Assembly (NCBI GenBank): GCA_038400315.1
Contig: CP151667.1
Coordinates: forward strand, 2,057,174-2,121,173
DNA: 64,000 nt
From: Isosphaeraceae bacterium EP7
Lineage (GTDB): Bacteria; Planctomycetota; Planctomycetia; Isosphaerales; Isosphaeraceae
Direction of reading: 5' to 3'
The position numbers and the translations under genes are program-made. A model generated the notes under the pieces. It was not told where the DNA came from. It saw only the letters and a program-made list of their open reading frames with translations, and made no database searches. Positions 46,720 to 55,967 of this stretch are shown here, piece by piece. The first letter of the stretch is position 1. The number at the start of each line of letters is the position of its first letter.

Positions 46720-47688
46720 TTACGAGAGGTGGTAGATTCGCAGAGCGTTGTCGTGAAAGAGCTTGCGGCGATCGGACTCGGAGCGGTCGGCGATGATCTC
46801 CTTCAGGGCATCGAGCCACTCGATGTAGGTTGCGGCGAGGGTGCAGACGGGCCAGTCCCCGCCGAAGATGACGCGATCGGGGCCGAATGCATCGAGGACA
46901 TGGTCGACAATGGGGGCGAGGTCGTCGGCAGTCCAGGGGAACCCCTTGGCGGAGGCGACGATGCCGGAGACCTTGCAGACGAGGTTCGGTTTCTTGGCCA
47001 GGGCATCGATGCCGGACTTCCAGGCGGACCGATCCTTCGACCGAACGTCGGCGTTGCCGCAGTGGTCGAGGATGAATGAGGTGCCGGGGCATGCGTCGAC
47101 CAGCCTGGCGGCATCGGCCAGCTCGGCGGGACGGATGCAGATATCGTAGCTCTTGCCGAGCTCGCCCAGGTGCCGGATCCCGGCGATGAAAGCGGGGCTG
47201 AGGCAATAGCCGGGGGGGGTCTCCTCGCCGTGGAGGACCTGACGCAGCCCCTTGACCTCGGGTGTGTCCTTATATTTCCCGATGTAGGCCTTGAAGCCGT
47301 CGGACGAGGGCCTGCCCGAGATGACGGCGCCGACCATGGGGTTGTCGCCGGCCCGGCAAAGCCCGATGACGTAGTCGGCCTCGGCGGCCTGCTGGTCGAC
47401 CCTGAGGTCGACCTCCATGTAGATGGTCTTGACGACGTTCTGGCCGGCGGTGGCGGCCAGGTAGTCGGCCATGAGATAGCTGCGCGAGAGGGGCTCTCCG
47501 GGCTTGAGCCAGGGGAGGGTGAACTTGGTCGTGTCCCAGAGGTGTTGATGAGTGTCGACGATGGGGATCATGGGTTCCTTCAGTCCAATCGTCGAGGCCT
47601 TGGCGGTCCGAATTGCTGGGGCGGAGGCGGCCAGTGCAAGCGCCGCGGTGTGGCGGAGGGCGTCGCGCCTGCTGATTCGATCGGCCAT
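46720..47688 (-). CDS. Exported amidohydrolase family 2 (TIM-barrel) protein
   Basis: This 322-residue protein starts at ATG 47688 (GGAGG seven bases upstream) and opens with a twin-arginine-type leader (ADRISRRDALRHTAALALAAS). The barrel begins at PIVDTHQHLWD, the metal-binding motif of the amidohydrolase-2 (COG3618) group, with SFILDHCGNAD and VIFGGDWPVC supplying other conserved ligands. Members hydrolyse lactones or decarboxylate aromatic acids; the substrate here is unknown. The frame upstream is open for 88 more codons but lacks any start with a site. The barrel domain length is normal. Confidence 0.88.
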   Translation of the reverse strand: MADRISRRDALRHTAALALAASAPAIRTAKASTIGLKEPMIPIVDTHQHLWDTTKFTLPWLKPGEPLSRSYLMADYLAATAGQNVVKTIYMEVDLRVDQQAAEADYVIGLCRAGDNPMVGAVISGRPSSDGFKAYIGKYKDTPEVKGLRQVLHGEETPPGYCLSPAFIAGIRHLGELGKSYDICIRPAELADAARLVDACPGTSFILDHCGNADVRSKDRSAWKSGIDALAKKPNLVCKVSGIVASAKGFPWTADDLAPIVDHVLDAFGPDRVIFGGDWPVCTLAATYIEWLDALKEIIADRSESDRRKLFHDNALRIYHLS

Positions 47689-47869
47689 CTCGGGCCTCCA
47701 CGGTCGCGTCTCGGTGGTCGGTCGGGGTTGTGGGGCTCGATTGTCGGGCGCCGGCCACGACGGATCAAGCGTGCGCCGGAGGGCGATTTCTTGGAAGCTG
47801 GCAGGGGCTCGAGTCGGCCGGCCTTCGACCGTTCGTCTTCGTGGAGTCGGGCGGAGGCGTGACCCGATC

Positions 47870-48622
47870 TCAGTTCTCGCCCGGCTTGCATTGGGGGGCG
47901 GCCATCGACTGTAGATCGAGGAGCGGGCCGCTGCCGATGCGGGTGTTGACATTGGGCCTGCGGCGGGTGGTCCCCCGGAAGGGGGCGATGACCCGGGCCA
48001 TGAAGTCGATGTGAAAGGCGGTGCCAGCCATGACGAAGAGGTGGAAGATCTCGTGGTTGCCGAAGACGTTATCGACGGGGTTGGGCCAACCGGCGAAGTT
48101 GATGATCGCGCCGATGCTGTAGCTGAGACCGCCTAGCACGAGGGGCAACATCGCGCGTCGAGTGAGACGCTTCTCGGCCTCGAAGTAGAAGAGGAGCCCA
48201 CCCCAGCCCATGCCCAGATACAACGCGGTGTTGAACAACGCGCGGGGCGTGCCGAATTTGACGTAGAGCCAGATGCAGAGGGCTGCATAACCCCAGACGA
48301 ACGCCAGGGAAAGCGCCCGAGCCCGACCCCGGAAGACGACGCAGAGGATGGGTGTATAGGTTGCGGCGATGAGGCCGAAGATACCTACGCGATCGACCGT
48401 GATGAAGAACGCGATCTCGTTGCCCGAGCCCTGCACGCCGTGATACATGGTGCTGGCGGCGTAGCAGCCGAAGATCCCGGCGCCGAATACGGCGAAGCTC
48501 AGCCTGCGGGTCTGGTCGCCGATGCAGAGACGCCAGAGCCAGATGGCCACGGGCAGGGCAACGAATGCGCCAAAGGCATGAGTCCAGGTGCTGATCGGCT
48601 CGCGCGGGTCGAACAGGAACAT
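47870..48622 (-). CDS. Haemolysin III / PAQR-family membrane protein
   Basis: This 250-residue protein from ATG 48622 (GGGAGG upstream) has seven hydrophobic segments and the PAQR zinc-site pattern: ASTMYHGVQG near residue 60 and NHEIFHLFVMAGTAFHIDF near 195. Bacterial members (YqfA/HlyIII) are membrane proteins of uncertain activity; some may act as hydrolases. The frame upstream to 48730 has no start with a site. The ~20-residue polar C-terminus (LLDLQSMAAPQCKPG) contains a cysteine. It is co-directional with the isomerase-like gene upstream, separated by a probable terminator. Confidence 0.88.
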   Translation of the reverse strand: MFLFDPREPISTWTHAFGAFVALPVAIWLWRLCIGDQTRRLSFAVFGAGIFGCYAASTMYHGVQGSGNEIAFFITVDRVGIFGLIAATYTPILCVVFRGRARALSLAFVWGYAALCIWLYVKFGTPRALFNTALYLGMGWGGLLFYFEAEKRLTRRAMLPLVLGGLSYSIGAIINFAGWPNPVDNVFGNHEIFHLFVMAGTAFHIDFMARVIAPFRGTTRRRPNVNTRIGSGPLLDLQSMAAPQCKPGEN

Positions 48623-48761
48623 CGAACCTCCCTCGCCTCGAGGGGCGAGCCGGGACTGCGCGGGGCGGCCGGGGGGATCGTTCGGACAGACGACTGAGCG
48701 ACCGAAGAGATGTGCAGGATCATCCCGCAAATCGGCCGCCCTGGAACGGCACGTTGAGCAG

Positions 48762-48787
48762 AAAACTCCGGCGAAAGGTCGGAGTTT
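48762..48787 (-). terminator. Terminator after the isomerase-like gene
   Basis: AAACTCCG (48763-48770) pairs exactly with CGGAGTTT (48780-48787). On the minus strand the stem is followed by TTTT, six bases after the gene's stop at 48793. Confidence 0.65.
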
Positions 48788-48792
48788 GAGGG

Positions 48793-49731
48793 TTAGGGCG
48801 CAAGGCTCGTCTGCACCGCGGCCTTGATCTTCTCCAGGCCTGTTCGGGCGACCACGAGCGGGTCTTGCTTCCAGAGTTCTCGGTTGAAGAGTTCCAGCGA
48901 GAGCATGCCCCGGAAGCCGATCGACCTGAGGTTGCGTAGGAGCGAAGTCAGGGGCGCGACTCCGTCGCCCGGGTAGACGCGGTGGGAGTCGTCGAGCTTG
49001 GAGGCCTCGGGGGTGGCGGGGAAGTCATTGACGTGGAAGACGTGAAAGTCCGAGCCTGAGAGCATGGGGATCGAGCCGAAGCCGGATCCTCCGCGATGCA
49101 GGTGGTAGACGTCCGGGAGGATGCAGGCCTTAGGGTGGCTGGCCTCGATGGCGACCAGCGCGGCCTCACCCAGCCGGCCGAGGGTCTTGGAGAAGCCCCA
49201 GATTTCGAGCTGAGGCACGACGTCCATTTCGTCGCCGAGCACGAGAAGCGCGCGATACCTCTCGGCGAGCTTGAGGAGGTCGACCCCGGCGACGTCGACG
49301 AGCCCGGCCGGGGGTGCGGCCAGCCTCTTTCCGCCGATCTGGCGGACGAGATCCATATTGCGCCGGGCCTCGTCCATAGCCTTGCCCCGGCGTGCCTCAT
49401 CGTCAACGCCCCAGTCGAAGAAGCCGATGGCCCCTTCGACGCTGAGCCCCGCGTCGGCGATGCGAGTGCCGAGGTCCTTGAGCGAGCCGCCGTCGGCAAC
49501 GTGCTGGTCCAGCTCGCGGACCCAGGGCTCGATCCCCCGATAGCCGGCCTTGGCGGCGATGTCGACGACCTGCGTGATCGGTAGCTTCTGACCTGAGATC
49601 GTGCTCGTATTCAGGCTGTAGCCGAAGGGCTCCGCGTCTTCGACAAGCCGGGCGCGGGAGGCGGCGGGTGCCGCGAGGCCGGCGCCCGTGAAAAGTGCGG
49701 AAGAGGAGGCGAGCCAGGATCGGCGTTTCAT
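48793..49731 (-). CDS. Exported sugar phosphate isomerase/epimerase-like TIM-barrel protein
   Basis: This 312-residue protein has an N-terminal signal (MKRRSWLASSSALFTGAG) and the xylose-isomerase-like TIM barrel. Recognisable parts are GYSLNTSTISGQ, AAKAGYRGIEPWVREL, and the metal-site region DVYHLHRGG, with HVNDF and HRVYPGDG following. Members isomerise or epimerise sugars or inositols, and exported versions are common in planctomycetes. The catalytic Glu/Asp positions appear present, but the substrate is unknown. No Shine-Dalgarno is evident before ATG 49731. It is followed by a terminator and the haemolysin-III gene. Confidence 0.85.
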   Translation of the reverse strand: MKRRSWLASSSALFTGAGLAAPAASRARLVEDAEPFGYSLNTSTISGQKLPITQVVDIAAKAGYRGIEPWVRELDQHVADGGSLKDLGTRIADAGLSVEGAIGFFDWGVDDEARRGKAMDEARRNMDLVRQIGGKRLAAPPAGLVDVAGVDLLKLAERYRALLVLGDEMDVVPQLEIWGFSKTLGRLGEAALVAIEASHPKACILPDVYHLHRGGSGFGSIPMLSGSDFHVFHVNDFPATPEASKLDDSHRVYPGDGVAPLTSLLRNLRSIGFRGMLSLELFNRELWKQDPLVVARTGLEKIKAAVQTSLAP

Positions 49732-50021
49732 GGAGGTCGGTCTCGGCGGGATCGGCCGTCGGGCCGGGCGTGGTCGGTGGGCTCGCAGGGATGACGGATC
49801 ATGCCGCCTGGCGCCCCAGACTGTCTATAGCGGTCGCGACGGCCTGGGTCGAGGGTCGACCGCGATTCTCAACGAGATAATCAATCAGCGTGGAGTGATC
49901 GCGCGACCACAATGAACAGGCGCACAAACCCAAGGGATTGACATCGGCATGACCCGCAGGAAAGATCAGCGGAGAGGCTTACTGGTCAGATGCATCCTAT
50001 CTCCCGCCGAGGTCGTGTCCG

Positions 50022-50408
50022 ATGTCACGAGTTCTCAACTTCGAGATCCACGCGTCCGACCCCGAGACGATGGCCGCGTTCTATACAGCCCTCTTCGGCT
50101 GGACGATCCGGAAGTGGGAAGGCCCCCTGGATTACTGGACGATGATCACCGGCCCGGCGGAGGAGCCGGGGATCAATGGAGGCCTGATCCGTCGGCATGG
50201 GGATGCGCCATCGAAGCAGTCAGTCAATGCGTTCGTCTGCACGGTTGGAGTGGACTCGGCGGAGTCGTCCCTGGCGAAGGCCGTGGAGCTGGGCGCGGAG
50301 GTGGCGCTGCCGCTGATGGCGGTGCCGGGGATCGGCTGGCTCTGTTACGCGAAGGATCCCGACGGCAATGTCTTCGGGATGATGCAGGCGGATCCGACGG
50401 CGGCCTGA
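50022..50408 (+). CDS. VOC-superfamily (glyoxalase-like) protein
   Basis: This 128-residue protein has the paired beta-alpha-beta modules of the vicinal oxygen chelate fold: NFEIHASDPETMAAFYTALF near the N-terminus, and IGWLCYAKDPDGNVFGMMQ near the end. VOC proteins use a divalent metal for glyoxalase, dioxygenase or resistance reactions, and this short single-domain form probably dimerises. ATG 50022 has GAGG nine bases upstream. It is a lone gene between divergent and co-directional units, with about 290 bases of upstream gene-free sequence. Confidence 0.85.
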   Translation: MSRVLNFEIHASDPETMAAFYTALFGWTIRKWEGPLDYWTMITGPAEEPGINGGLIRRHGDAPSKQSVNAFVCTVGVDSAESSLAKAVELGAEVALPLMAVPGIGWLCYAKDPDGNVFGMMQADPTAA

Positions 50409-50606
50409 CCCTGGCCGGACGAGATTCGCGGGTCGAGGCGGGGGCCATCGTACTCTCGCGTTGGACGTTCCCGAGGCTAACGAGTAGGATATCGGCCCCC
50501 GGATGGCCGGGAGGACTCGGGGCGTCGTCGTCGCCGTGAGGTGTCGGACGCGGGTTCGATTCCAGATGCGATGAGGGGAGCGGGAGCCCGGCACTCGGGC
50601 CGGGTT

Positions 50607-51536
50607 ATGGTCGAAAATCAGGCTCGGCCGATGGTCTGGATGCTGGCCGGCTCGTTCCTCTTCGCCGTGATGGGGGGGCTCGCGCACGCACTTGGCTCCC
50701 GGTGCGACTGGCGGGTGGTGGCCCTGACGCGGGCCCTGGTCATGCTCGTCTCGGCCGCGGCGATGGCCCGCGCGGCGGGCGTTCCGTTGCGGGTCTTCAG
50801 GCCGCGTTCACTCTGGATGCGGAGCCTGGCGGGGAGCTTCAGCCTGGTCTGCAACTTCTACGCGCTGGCGCGTCTGCCGGTGGGTGACGTGCTGACGCTG
50901 ACGAATGCCTATCCGCTCTGGATCGTCCTGATGTCCGCGGCGGCGGCCGGGCGTGCCCCCTCGCTGGTGGAGACGCTGGGCGTGGCCTGTGGGCTCGTGG
51001 GGGTGGTCCTGATCCAGCAGCAGCCCGACCTGGCTGGGGATGACCGGGTGGCGGTGGCGGTGGCGATCATCAGCTCATTGTCGACCGCGGTGGCGATGTT
51101 CGGGCTGCACCGACTGCGCGGTGTGGATGCTCGGGCGGTGATGGCCCATTTCGCGGGGGTCGCCACGCTGGTGGCAGGGGCCTGGTGCCTAGCACCCCCG
51201 GAGATGATTGGGCCGCATACGCTCGAGCCGGCGACGATTGCGTTGCTGCTGGGCGTGGGGCTGACAGGGACTGCTGGGCAATATTGCCTGACGAAGGCGT
51301 TCGCCAGCGGCCCGCCGGGGCGGGTCTCGGTGGTCAGCTTCAGCCAGGTCGCGTTCGGGCTCGCCTTCGACGTCCTGATCTGGGGAGATTCGGCCACCCT
51401 GCGCAAGCTCACCGGGATGGCCCTGGTTCTCGCGCCGACCTGCTGGTTGGTGGTCCGAGGTGCGAGCAAAAGGAGGCCTCCCTCCGGTCCGACCGTGGTC
51501 GTTCGCGGCGAGGAGCTGGAACGAGGGTCAGGCTAG
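50607..51536 (+). CDS. EamA/DMT-family transporter
   Basis: This 309-residue protein from ATG 50607 has two EamA repeats with about ten hydrophobic segments ([33 protein letters not shown] in the first half; [32 protein letters not shown] in the second). These transporters export or import amino acids, sugars or drugs. The first helix starts a few residues after this Met. A GTG at 50541 in frame would add 22 residues and lacks a spaced site, so I prefer ATG 50607. An apparent inverted repeat (GCCCGG/CCGGG) just before this ATG may affect initiation. Confidence 0.85.
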   Translation: MVENQARPMVWMLAGSFLFAVMGGLAHALGSRCDWRVVALTRALVMLVSAAAMARAAGVPLRVFRPRSLWMRSLAGSFSLVCNFYALARLPVGDVLTLTNAYPLWIVLMSAAAAGRAPSLVETLGVACGLVGVVLIQQQPDLAGDDRVAVAVAIISSLSTAVAMFGLHRLRGVDARAVMAHFAGVATLVAGAWCLAPPEMIGPHTLEPATIALLLGVGLTGTAGQYCLTKAFASGPPGRVSVVSFSQVAFGLAFDVLIWGDSATLRKLTGMALVLAPTCWLVVRGASKRRPPSGPTVVVRGEELERGSG

Positions 51537-51657
51537 GCTGGCATGCTTGTCTACTCTGGCGGGATCGGGGCCCCGTCCGTTAGAATTCGTGGCCATCGAT
51601 CGGGGCGCGCCGATCGGATTCGCGGAGCGGCGGAAGTGGGGGGTTGGATCCACGTCT

Positions 51658-52545
51658 ATGAAGGGCATTATCCTAGCAGGGGGCTCCGGGACGCGCCTCT
51701 ATCCGCTCACGCGGGTCGTGAGCAAGCAACTCCTTCCCGTCTACGACAAGCCGATGATCTATCATCCGCTGAGCACCCTGATGCTGGCGGGGATCCGCGA
51801 GATCCTGATTATCTCGACCCCGACGGACCTCCCACGGTTCGAAGCCTTGCTGGGAGATGGCTCGGAGTGGGGCCTGAGTTTCTCGTACGCAGAGCAGGCT
51901 GAGCCCAACGGGCTGGCGCAGGCGTTCGTGATCGGCAAGTCGTTCGTGGGCGATCAGAGCGTCGCCCTGGCGCTGGGGGACAACATCTTCCACGGCCACG
52001 GGCTGAGCGAGGCGTTGCAGCGTGCCGCGGCGCAGGACGGTGGCGCGACGGTGTTCGCCTACTATGTGAAGGACCCCGAGCGCTACGGAGTGGTCGAGTT
52101 CAACGCCGGCGGCAAGGCGATCGGCCTCGAAGAGAAGCCCGTCAAGCCTCGGTCGAATTATGCGGTGACGGGCCTCTACTTCTACGACAATACGGTGGTG
52201 GAGATCGCCGCCGGGCTGAAGCCGTCGAAGCGGGGCGAGTACGAGATCACCGACGTGAACCGAGCGTACCTCGATCGCGGCGACCTGAACGTCGAGATCC
52301 TGGGCCGTGGCACCGCCTGGCTGGATACCGGCACGCACGAGGCACTCCTGCTGGCTTCGGACTACGTGAGGATCGTCGAGCAGCGGCAGGGCCTGAAAAT
52401 CGCCTGCGTGGAGGAAGTGGCCTACCGGATGGGCTACATCGACGACGCGCACCTTGCCAAGCTGGCCGACGGCATGAAGAACGACTACGGGACCTACCTG
52501 CGCAACCTCCTCGACGACAAATCGCGGACGAATCCCCTCACATGA
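51658..52545 (+). CDS. rfbA: Glucose-1-phosphate thymidylyltransferase
   Basis: This 295-residue protein makes dTDP-glucose from dTTP and glucose-1-phosphate, the first step of dTDP-rhamnose synthesis. It begins [18 protein letters not shown] (nucleotide-binding loop) and contains [32 protein letters not shown] and the C-terminal [11 protein letters not shown]. Length and motifs fit RfbA/RmlA. The open frame extends to 51460, but those residues are unrelated, and ATG 51658 gives the canonical N-terminus. rfbC follows with a four-base ATGA overlap. rfbB and rfbD are not in the window. Confidence 0.95.
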   Translation: MKGIILAGGSGTRLYPLTRVVSKQLLPVYDKPMIYHPLSTLMLAGIREILIISTPTDLPRFEALLGDGSEWGLSFSYAEQAEPNGLAQAFVIGKSFVGDQSVALALGDNIFHGHGLSEALQRAAAQDGGATVFAYYVKDPERYGVVEFNAGGKAIGLEEKPVKPRSNYAVTGLYFYDNTVVEIAAGLKPSKRGEYEITDVNRAYLDRGDLNVEILGRGTAWLDTGTHEALLLASDYVRIVEQRQGLKIACVEEVAYRMGYIDDAHLAKLADGMKNDYGTYLRNLLDDKSRTNPLT

Positions 52546-53102
52546 ACATCCAGAAGACCGAGCTTCCCGGCGTCGTCCTGATCGAGCCGCGCATCTTCCG
52601 CGACGACCGGGGCTACTTCGTCGAGACCTGGCAACAGGAGCGCTACGCAGCCGAGGCGGGGCTCCCCGAGCGGTTCGTGCAAGACAACCTGTCGTCATCG
52701 ACGAAGGGAGTCCTGCGCGGGCTGCACTACCAGCACCCCAGGGGTCAGGGGAAGCTGGTGCAGGTGATCCAGGGCGAAATCTTCGACGTCGCGGTGGACA
52801 TCCGCGTGGGCTCGCCCACGTACCTGAAGTGGGTGGGGATGCAGCTCACCTCGGCAGACGGGCGGCAGGCATATATCCCTCCCGGGTTCGCACATGGGTT
52901 TCAGGTCGTCAGCGACACGGCCCTGGTGATGTACAAATGCACTGACTTCTACGTGCCGACGGATGAGTCGAGCCTCGCCTGGGACGACCCCGACGTGGCG
53001 ATTTCCTGGCCGGTCGACTCGCCGATTTTGTCGCCGAAGGATGCCGACGCGCCGAGGGCAAAGGACATCGCGCCCGGGCGCGTTCCGCGTTTCACGTCGT
53101 AG
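52542..53102 (+). CDS. rfbC: dTDP-4-dehydrorhamnose 3,5-epimerase
   Basis: This 186-residue cupin-fold enzyme epimerises dTDP-4-keto-6-deoxyglucose at C3 and C5. It has the signatures [39 protein letters not shown] (catalytic His), [17 protein letters not shown] and [12 protein letters not shown] (second His). It overlaps rfbA by four bases, so both are probably translated together. The pair covers steps one and three of the dTDP-rhamnose route; the dehydratase and reductase must come from elsewhere if the pathway is complete. The PSD1 gene of module 3 starts 29 bases downstream. Confidence 0.95.
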   Translation: MNIQKTELPGVVLIEPRIFRDDRGYFVETWQQERYAAEAGLPERFVQDNLSSSTKGVLRGLHYQHPRGQGKLVQVIQGEIFDVAVDIRVGSPTYLKWVGMQLTSADGRQAYIPPGFAHGFQVVSDTALVMYKCTDFYVPTDESSLAWDDPDVAISWPVDSPILSPKDADAPRAKDIAPGRVPRFTS

Positions 53103-53131
53103 GGGCATGCCGGCCCCGAAAGGCTTCCGCG

Positions 53132-55939
53132 ATGCAAGACCGGGTGCTTGGATGGGGCCTCATCCTGGGGCTGGCTGCCTTCGCCGGATCGCCCGAGGTC
53201 GCCCACGCCGGAGATGAGGCGGGGCTGGCGTTCTTCGAGTCGAAGATCCGGCCCGTGCTGGTCCGCGAGTGCTATGCGTGCCACGCCGAAGGGGCGAAGT
53301 CGATCAAAGGGGGCCTGCGCGTCGACAGCCGGCGGGCCTTGATCGAGGGGGGAGACTCGGGCCCGGCGATCGTGCCGGGTCAGGTTGACGAAGGCTCCAT
53401 GCTGGCGGCGATCCGGCATGAAGGGCCGGAGATGCCCCCGAAGACGAAGCTGTCGACGGCGGTCGTCGAGGACTTCAGACGCTGGATTGAGATGGGTGCG
53501 CCAGACCCCCGTGAGTCCGGGACGGTTGAGGCGAAGAGGCCGGGGATCAACCTGGAGGCGGGGCGTCAATTCTGGGCCTATCGCCCGCCCGAGGATCGGC
53601 CCTCGCCCTCGGTGCGTGACGAGGCCTGGCCGCTCGGGGATGTCGACCGCTTCGTGCTGGCGAAGCTGGAGGCGGCGGGGTTGCCACCGGCCTCGGAGGC
53701 GTGCCCGGAGACATTGATCCGTCGGCTGACCTTCGACCTGGCCGGTCTGCCCCCCACGCCCGAGGAGGTGGCGGAGTTTGCCGCCGACGATCGCCCCGGT
53801 GCCTATGAGCGGGCCGTCGACCGGCTGCTTGCTTCGCCCCGGTTCGGCGAGCGTTGGGGGCGGCACTGGCTGGACGTGGCGCGGTTCGGCGAGTCTCAGA
53901 CCCTGCGCGGGCTGGTGATGAAGGAAGCCTGGCGGTATCGCGATTTCGTGATCGACGCGTTCAATCGGGACATGCCGTTCGACCAGTTTCTTCGCGAGCA
54001 GGTGGCCGGAGACCTGATCGGCGGGAACACGCTGGCCGACCGGAGGCGGGGCCGGGTGGCGACCACGTTCCTGGCGTTGGGAAACACGAACCTGGAGGAG
54101 CAGGACAAAGGTCAGCTCCGGATGGACGTGGTGGACGAGCAGATCGACGTGATCGGCAAGGCGGTCCTGGGCCAGACGATCGCCTGCGCCCGCTGCCACG
54201 ACCACAAGTTCGACCCGATCCCGACGAAGGATTACTACGCAATCGCGGGGATCCTCCGGAATACGAAGACGCTCGAGCATGCGAATGTCTCGAAGTGGCT
54301 GGAACGCCCGCTACCCGAGACTCCCGACGTCGAGGCGAAGCTGGCCCGGCATGAAGCGGCATTGGCCTCGCTCGAGTCGCGGATCAAGAGTTCGAAGGCG
54401 GCGCTCGCGGCTTCGGGAAAAGGTTCGGTGAAGGGAGTCGTCGCGGCCGGCTCCTTGCCGGGGATCGTCCTGGATGACATCGGTGCGAAGAAGGTGGGGA
54501 ACTGGTCGGGCTCTACGCATTCAGGCACATACATTGGTGCGGGGTATCTGCACGACGACAATGCCGGGAAGGGGGCCAAATCGGTTACGTTCCAGCCCGA
54601 GTTGCCCGCGGCCGGCGAGTACGAGGTGCGATTGGCCTACGCGCCGGGCGGTAGCCGCGCGGGGCGTGTGCCGGTGACGATCCTCAACGTCGAGGGCGAG
54701 ACAATCGTTCATGTCGACATGCGGGCCACACCGGCGGTCGACGGCCGGTTCTCATCTCTGGGGAGGTTCCGGTTCGAGAAGGGGAACCAGGCTTATGTAC
54801 TGGTCTCCAACGAGGGGACGACCGGCCATGTTACCGTCGACGCCGTCGCGTTCCTGCCCGCGGGGTTGAAGCCCGAATCCTCGGGACCAGACCCGGATTC
54901 GGCGGCCCTCGATGCCCTGGAGGCCGAGTTGAAGCGGCTTAGGGCAGAAGGTCCCAGGCGAGAGATGGCGATGGCGGTCGTGGAGGAGTCGGAAATCGCC
55001 GACACGCGCGTTCATGTGCGAGGGAATGTGCATACACTGGGCGACCCGGCCCCTCGAGGTTTTCTGCAAGTGGCCTCAGCGGGCGAGCCGCCGGGTTTTT
55101 CTGCGAGCGAGAGCGGCAGGCGCGAGCTGGCCGACTGGCTGGCCTCGGGCGAGAACCCTCTAACGGCACGCGTCTATGTCAATCGGGCGTGGCAATGGCT
55201 CTTCGGGGCCGGCCTTGTTCCCACGCCGGATAACTTCGGCACGACAGGCGAGCCGCCCTCTCATCCCGAATTACTCGACCACCTGGCAATCGAGTTCATG
55301 CACGACGGCTGGTCGACGAAGGCCCTGGTGCGACGCCTGGTGCTGTCGAAAGCATATCGGCTGTCGTCGGCCGTGTCGGACGCAGCGACGGCAATTGACC
55401 CCGAGAACCGGCTGCTCGGGCGAGCGAATCGTCGGCGCCTGGAGGCGGAGTGCCTGCGGGACGCGATGCTCGCGGCTTCGGGGTCGCTGGATCCAGTGAT
55501 GGGAGGCCCTGGCTTCGGGGCCGACTTGGCGGCGGATTACGGGTTCAAAGGAGAGGGGGAGCGAAGGTCGGTCTACGTGCCCGTCTTCCGCAACGCGTTG
55601 CCCGAACTGTTCGAGCTCTTCGACTTCGCCGACCCGAGCATGGTGGTCGGCCGCCGCGAGACGAGTACGGTGGCACCTCAGGCCTTGTTCCTTTTAAATC
55701 ATCCGTTCGTGCTCGAGCAGTCGGAGAGGACCGCGCGAAGGCTGCTGAACGGGCCTGAGGCTGACGACCTAGGGAGGCTGGATCGAGGCTTCAAACTGAC
55801 GCTGGGGCGGCGGCCGACGGATGAGGAACGCGTTATCCTCTTGCGTTTCCTCGGCGAGTCCGGGGGAGATCGTTTGCGGGCCTGGTCGATCGTCATTCAG
55901 GGGCTATTCGGGTCGCTCGATTTCCGCGATCTGGACTGA
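53132..55939 (+). CDS. PSD1 / planctomycete cytochrome C protein with golvesin-like insert, module 3
   Basis: This 935-residue exported protein has PSCyt1 (CYACHA near residue 50, GLRVDSRRALIEGGD), DUF1549 (GERWGRHWLDVARFGES, CARCHDHKFDPI), DUF1553 near the C-terminus (NPLTARVYVNRAWQWLFG, VAPQALFLLNHPF), and an insert of about 150 residues (~435-580). The insert contains GIVLDDIGAKKVGNWSGS, AGEYEVRLAYAPGG and VTVDAVAFLPAG, a beta-sandwich resembling the golvesin-type domain found attached to polysaccharide-active enzymes. This insert differs from that of module 2, while module 1 has none. Both CxxCH motifs are retained. It follows rfbC after 29 bases. Confidence 0.92.
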   Translation: MQDRVLGWGLILGLAAFAGSPEVAHAGDEAGLAFFESKIRPVLVRECYACHAEGAKSIKGGLRVDSRRALIEGGDSGPAIVPGQVDEGSMLAAIRHEGPEMPPKTKLSTAVVEDFRRWIEMGAPDPRESGTVEAKRPGINLEAGRQFWAYRPPEDRPSPSVRDEAWPLGDVDRFVLAKLEAAGLPPASEACPETLIRRLTFDLAGLPPTPEEVAEFAADDRPGAYERAVDRLLASPRFGERWGRHWLDVARFGESQTLRGLVMKEAWRYRDFVIDAFNRDMPFDQFLREQVAGDLIGGNTLADRRRGRVATTFLALGNTNLEEQDKGQLRMDVVDEQIDVIGKAVLGQTIACARCHDHKFDPIPTKDYYAIAGILRNTKTLEHANVSKWLERPLPETPDVEAKLARHEAALASLESRIKSSKAALAASGKGSVKGVVAAGSLPGIVLDDIGAKKVGNWSGSTHSGTYIGAGYLHDDNAGKGAKSVTFQPELPAAGEYEVRLAYAPGGSRAGRVPVTILNVEGETIVHVDMRATPAVDGRFSSLGRFRFEKGNQAYVLVSNEGTTGHVTVDAVAFLPAGLKPESSGPDPDSAALDALEAELKRLRAEGPRREMAMAVVEESEIADTRVHVRGNVHTLGDPAPRGFLQVASAGEPPGFSASESGRRELADWLASGENPLTARVYVNRAWQWLFGAGLVPTPDNFGTTGEPPSHPELLDHLAIEFMHDGWSTKALVRRLVLSKAYRLSSAVSDAATAIDPENRLLGRANRRRLEAECLRDAMLAASGSLDPVMGGPGFGADLAADYGFKGEGERRSVYVPVFRNALPELFELFDFADPSMVVGRRETSTVAPQALFLLNHPFVLEQSERTARRLLNGPEADDLGRLDRGFKLTLGRRPTDEERVILLRFLGESGGDRLRAWSIVIQGLFGSLDFRDLD

Positions 55940-55967
55940 GAACACCGCTAGACCGGGAGGCGACGCC

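Noticed and set aside
50480-50570. tRNA-like T-loop GGTTCGATTCC
   Set aside because: The T-stem does not pair and no acceptor or anticodon arm can be drawn around it.
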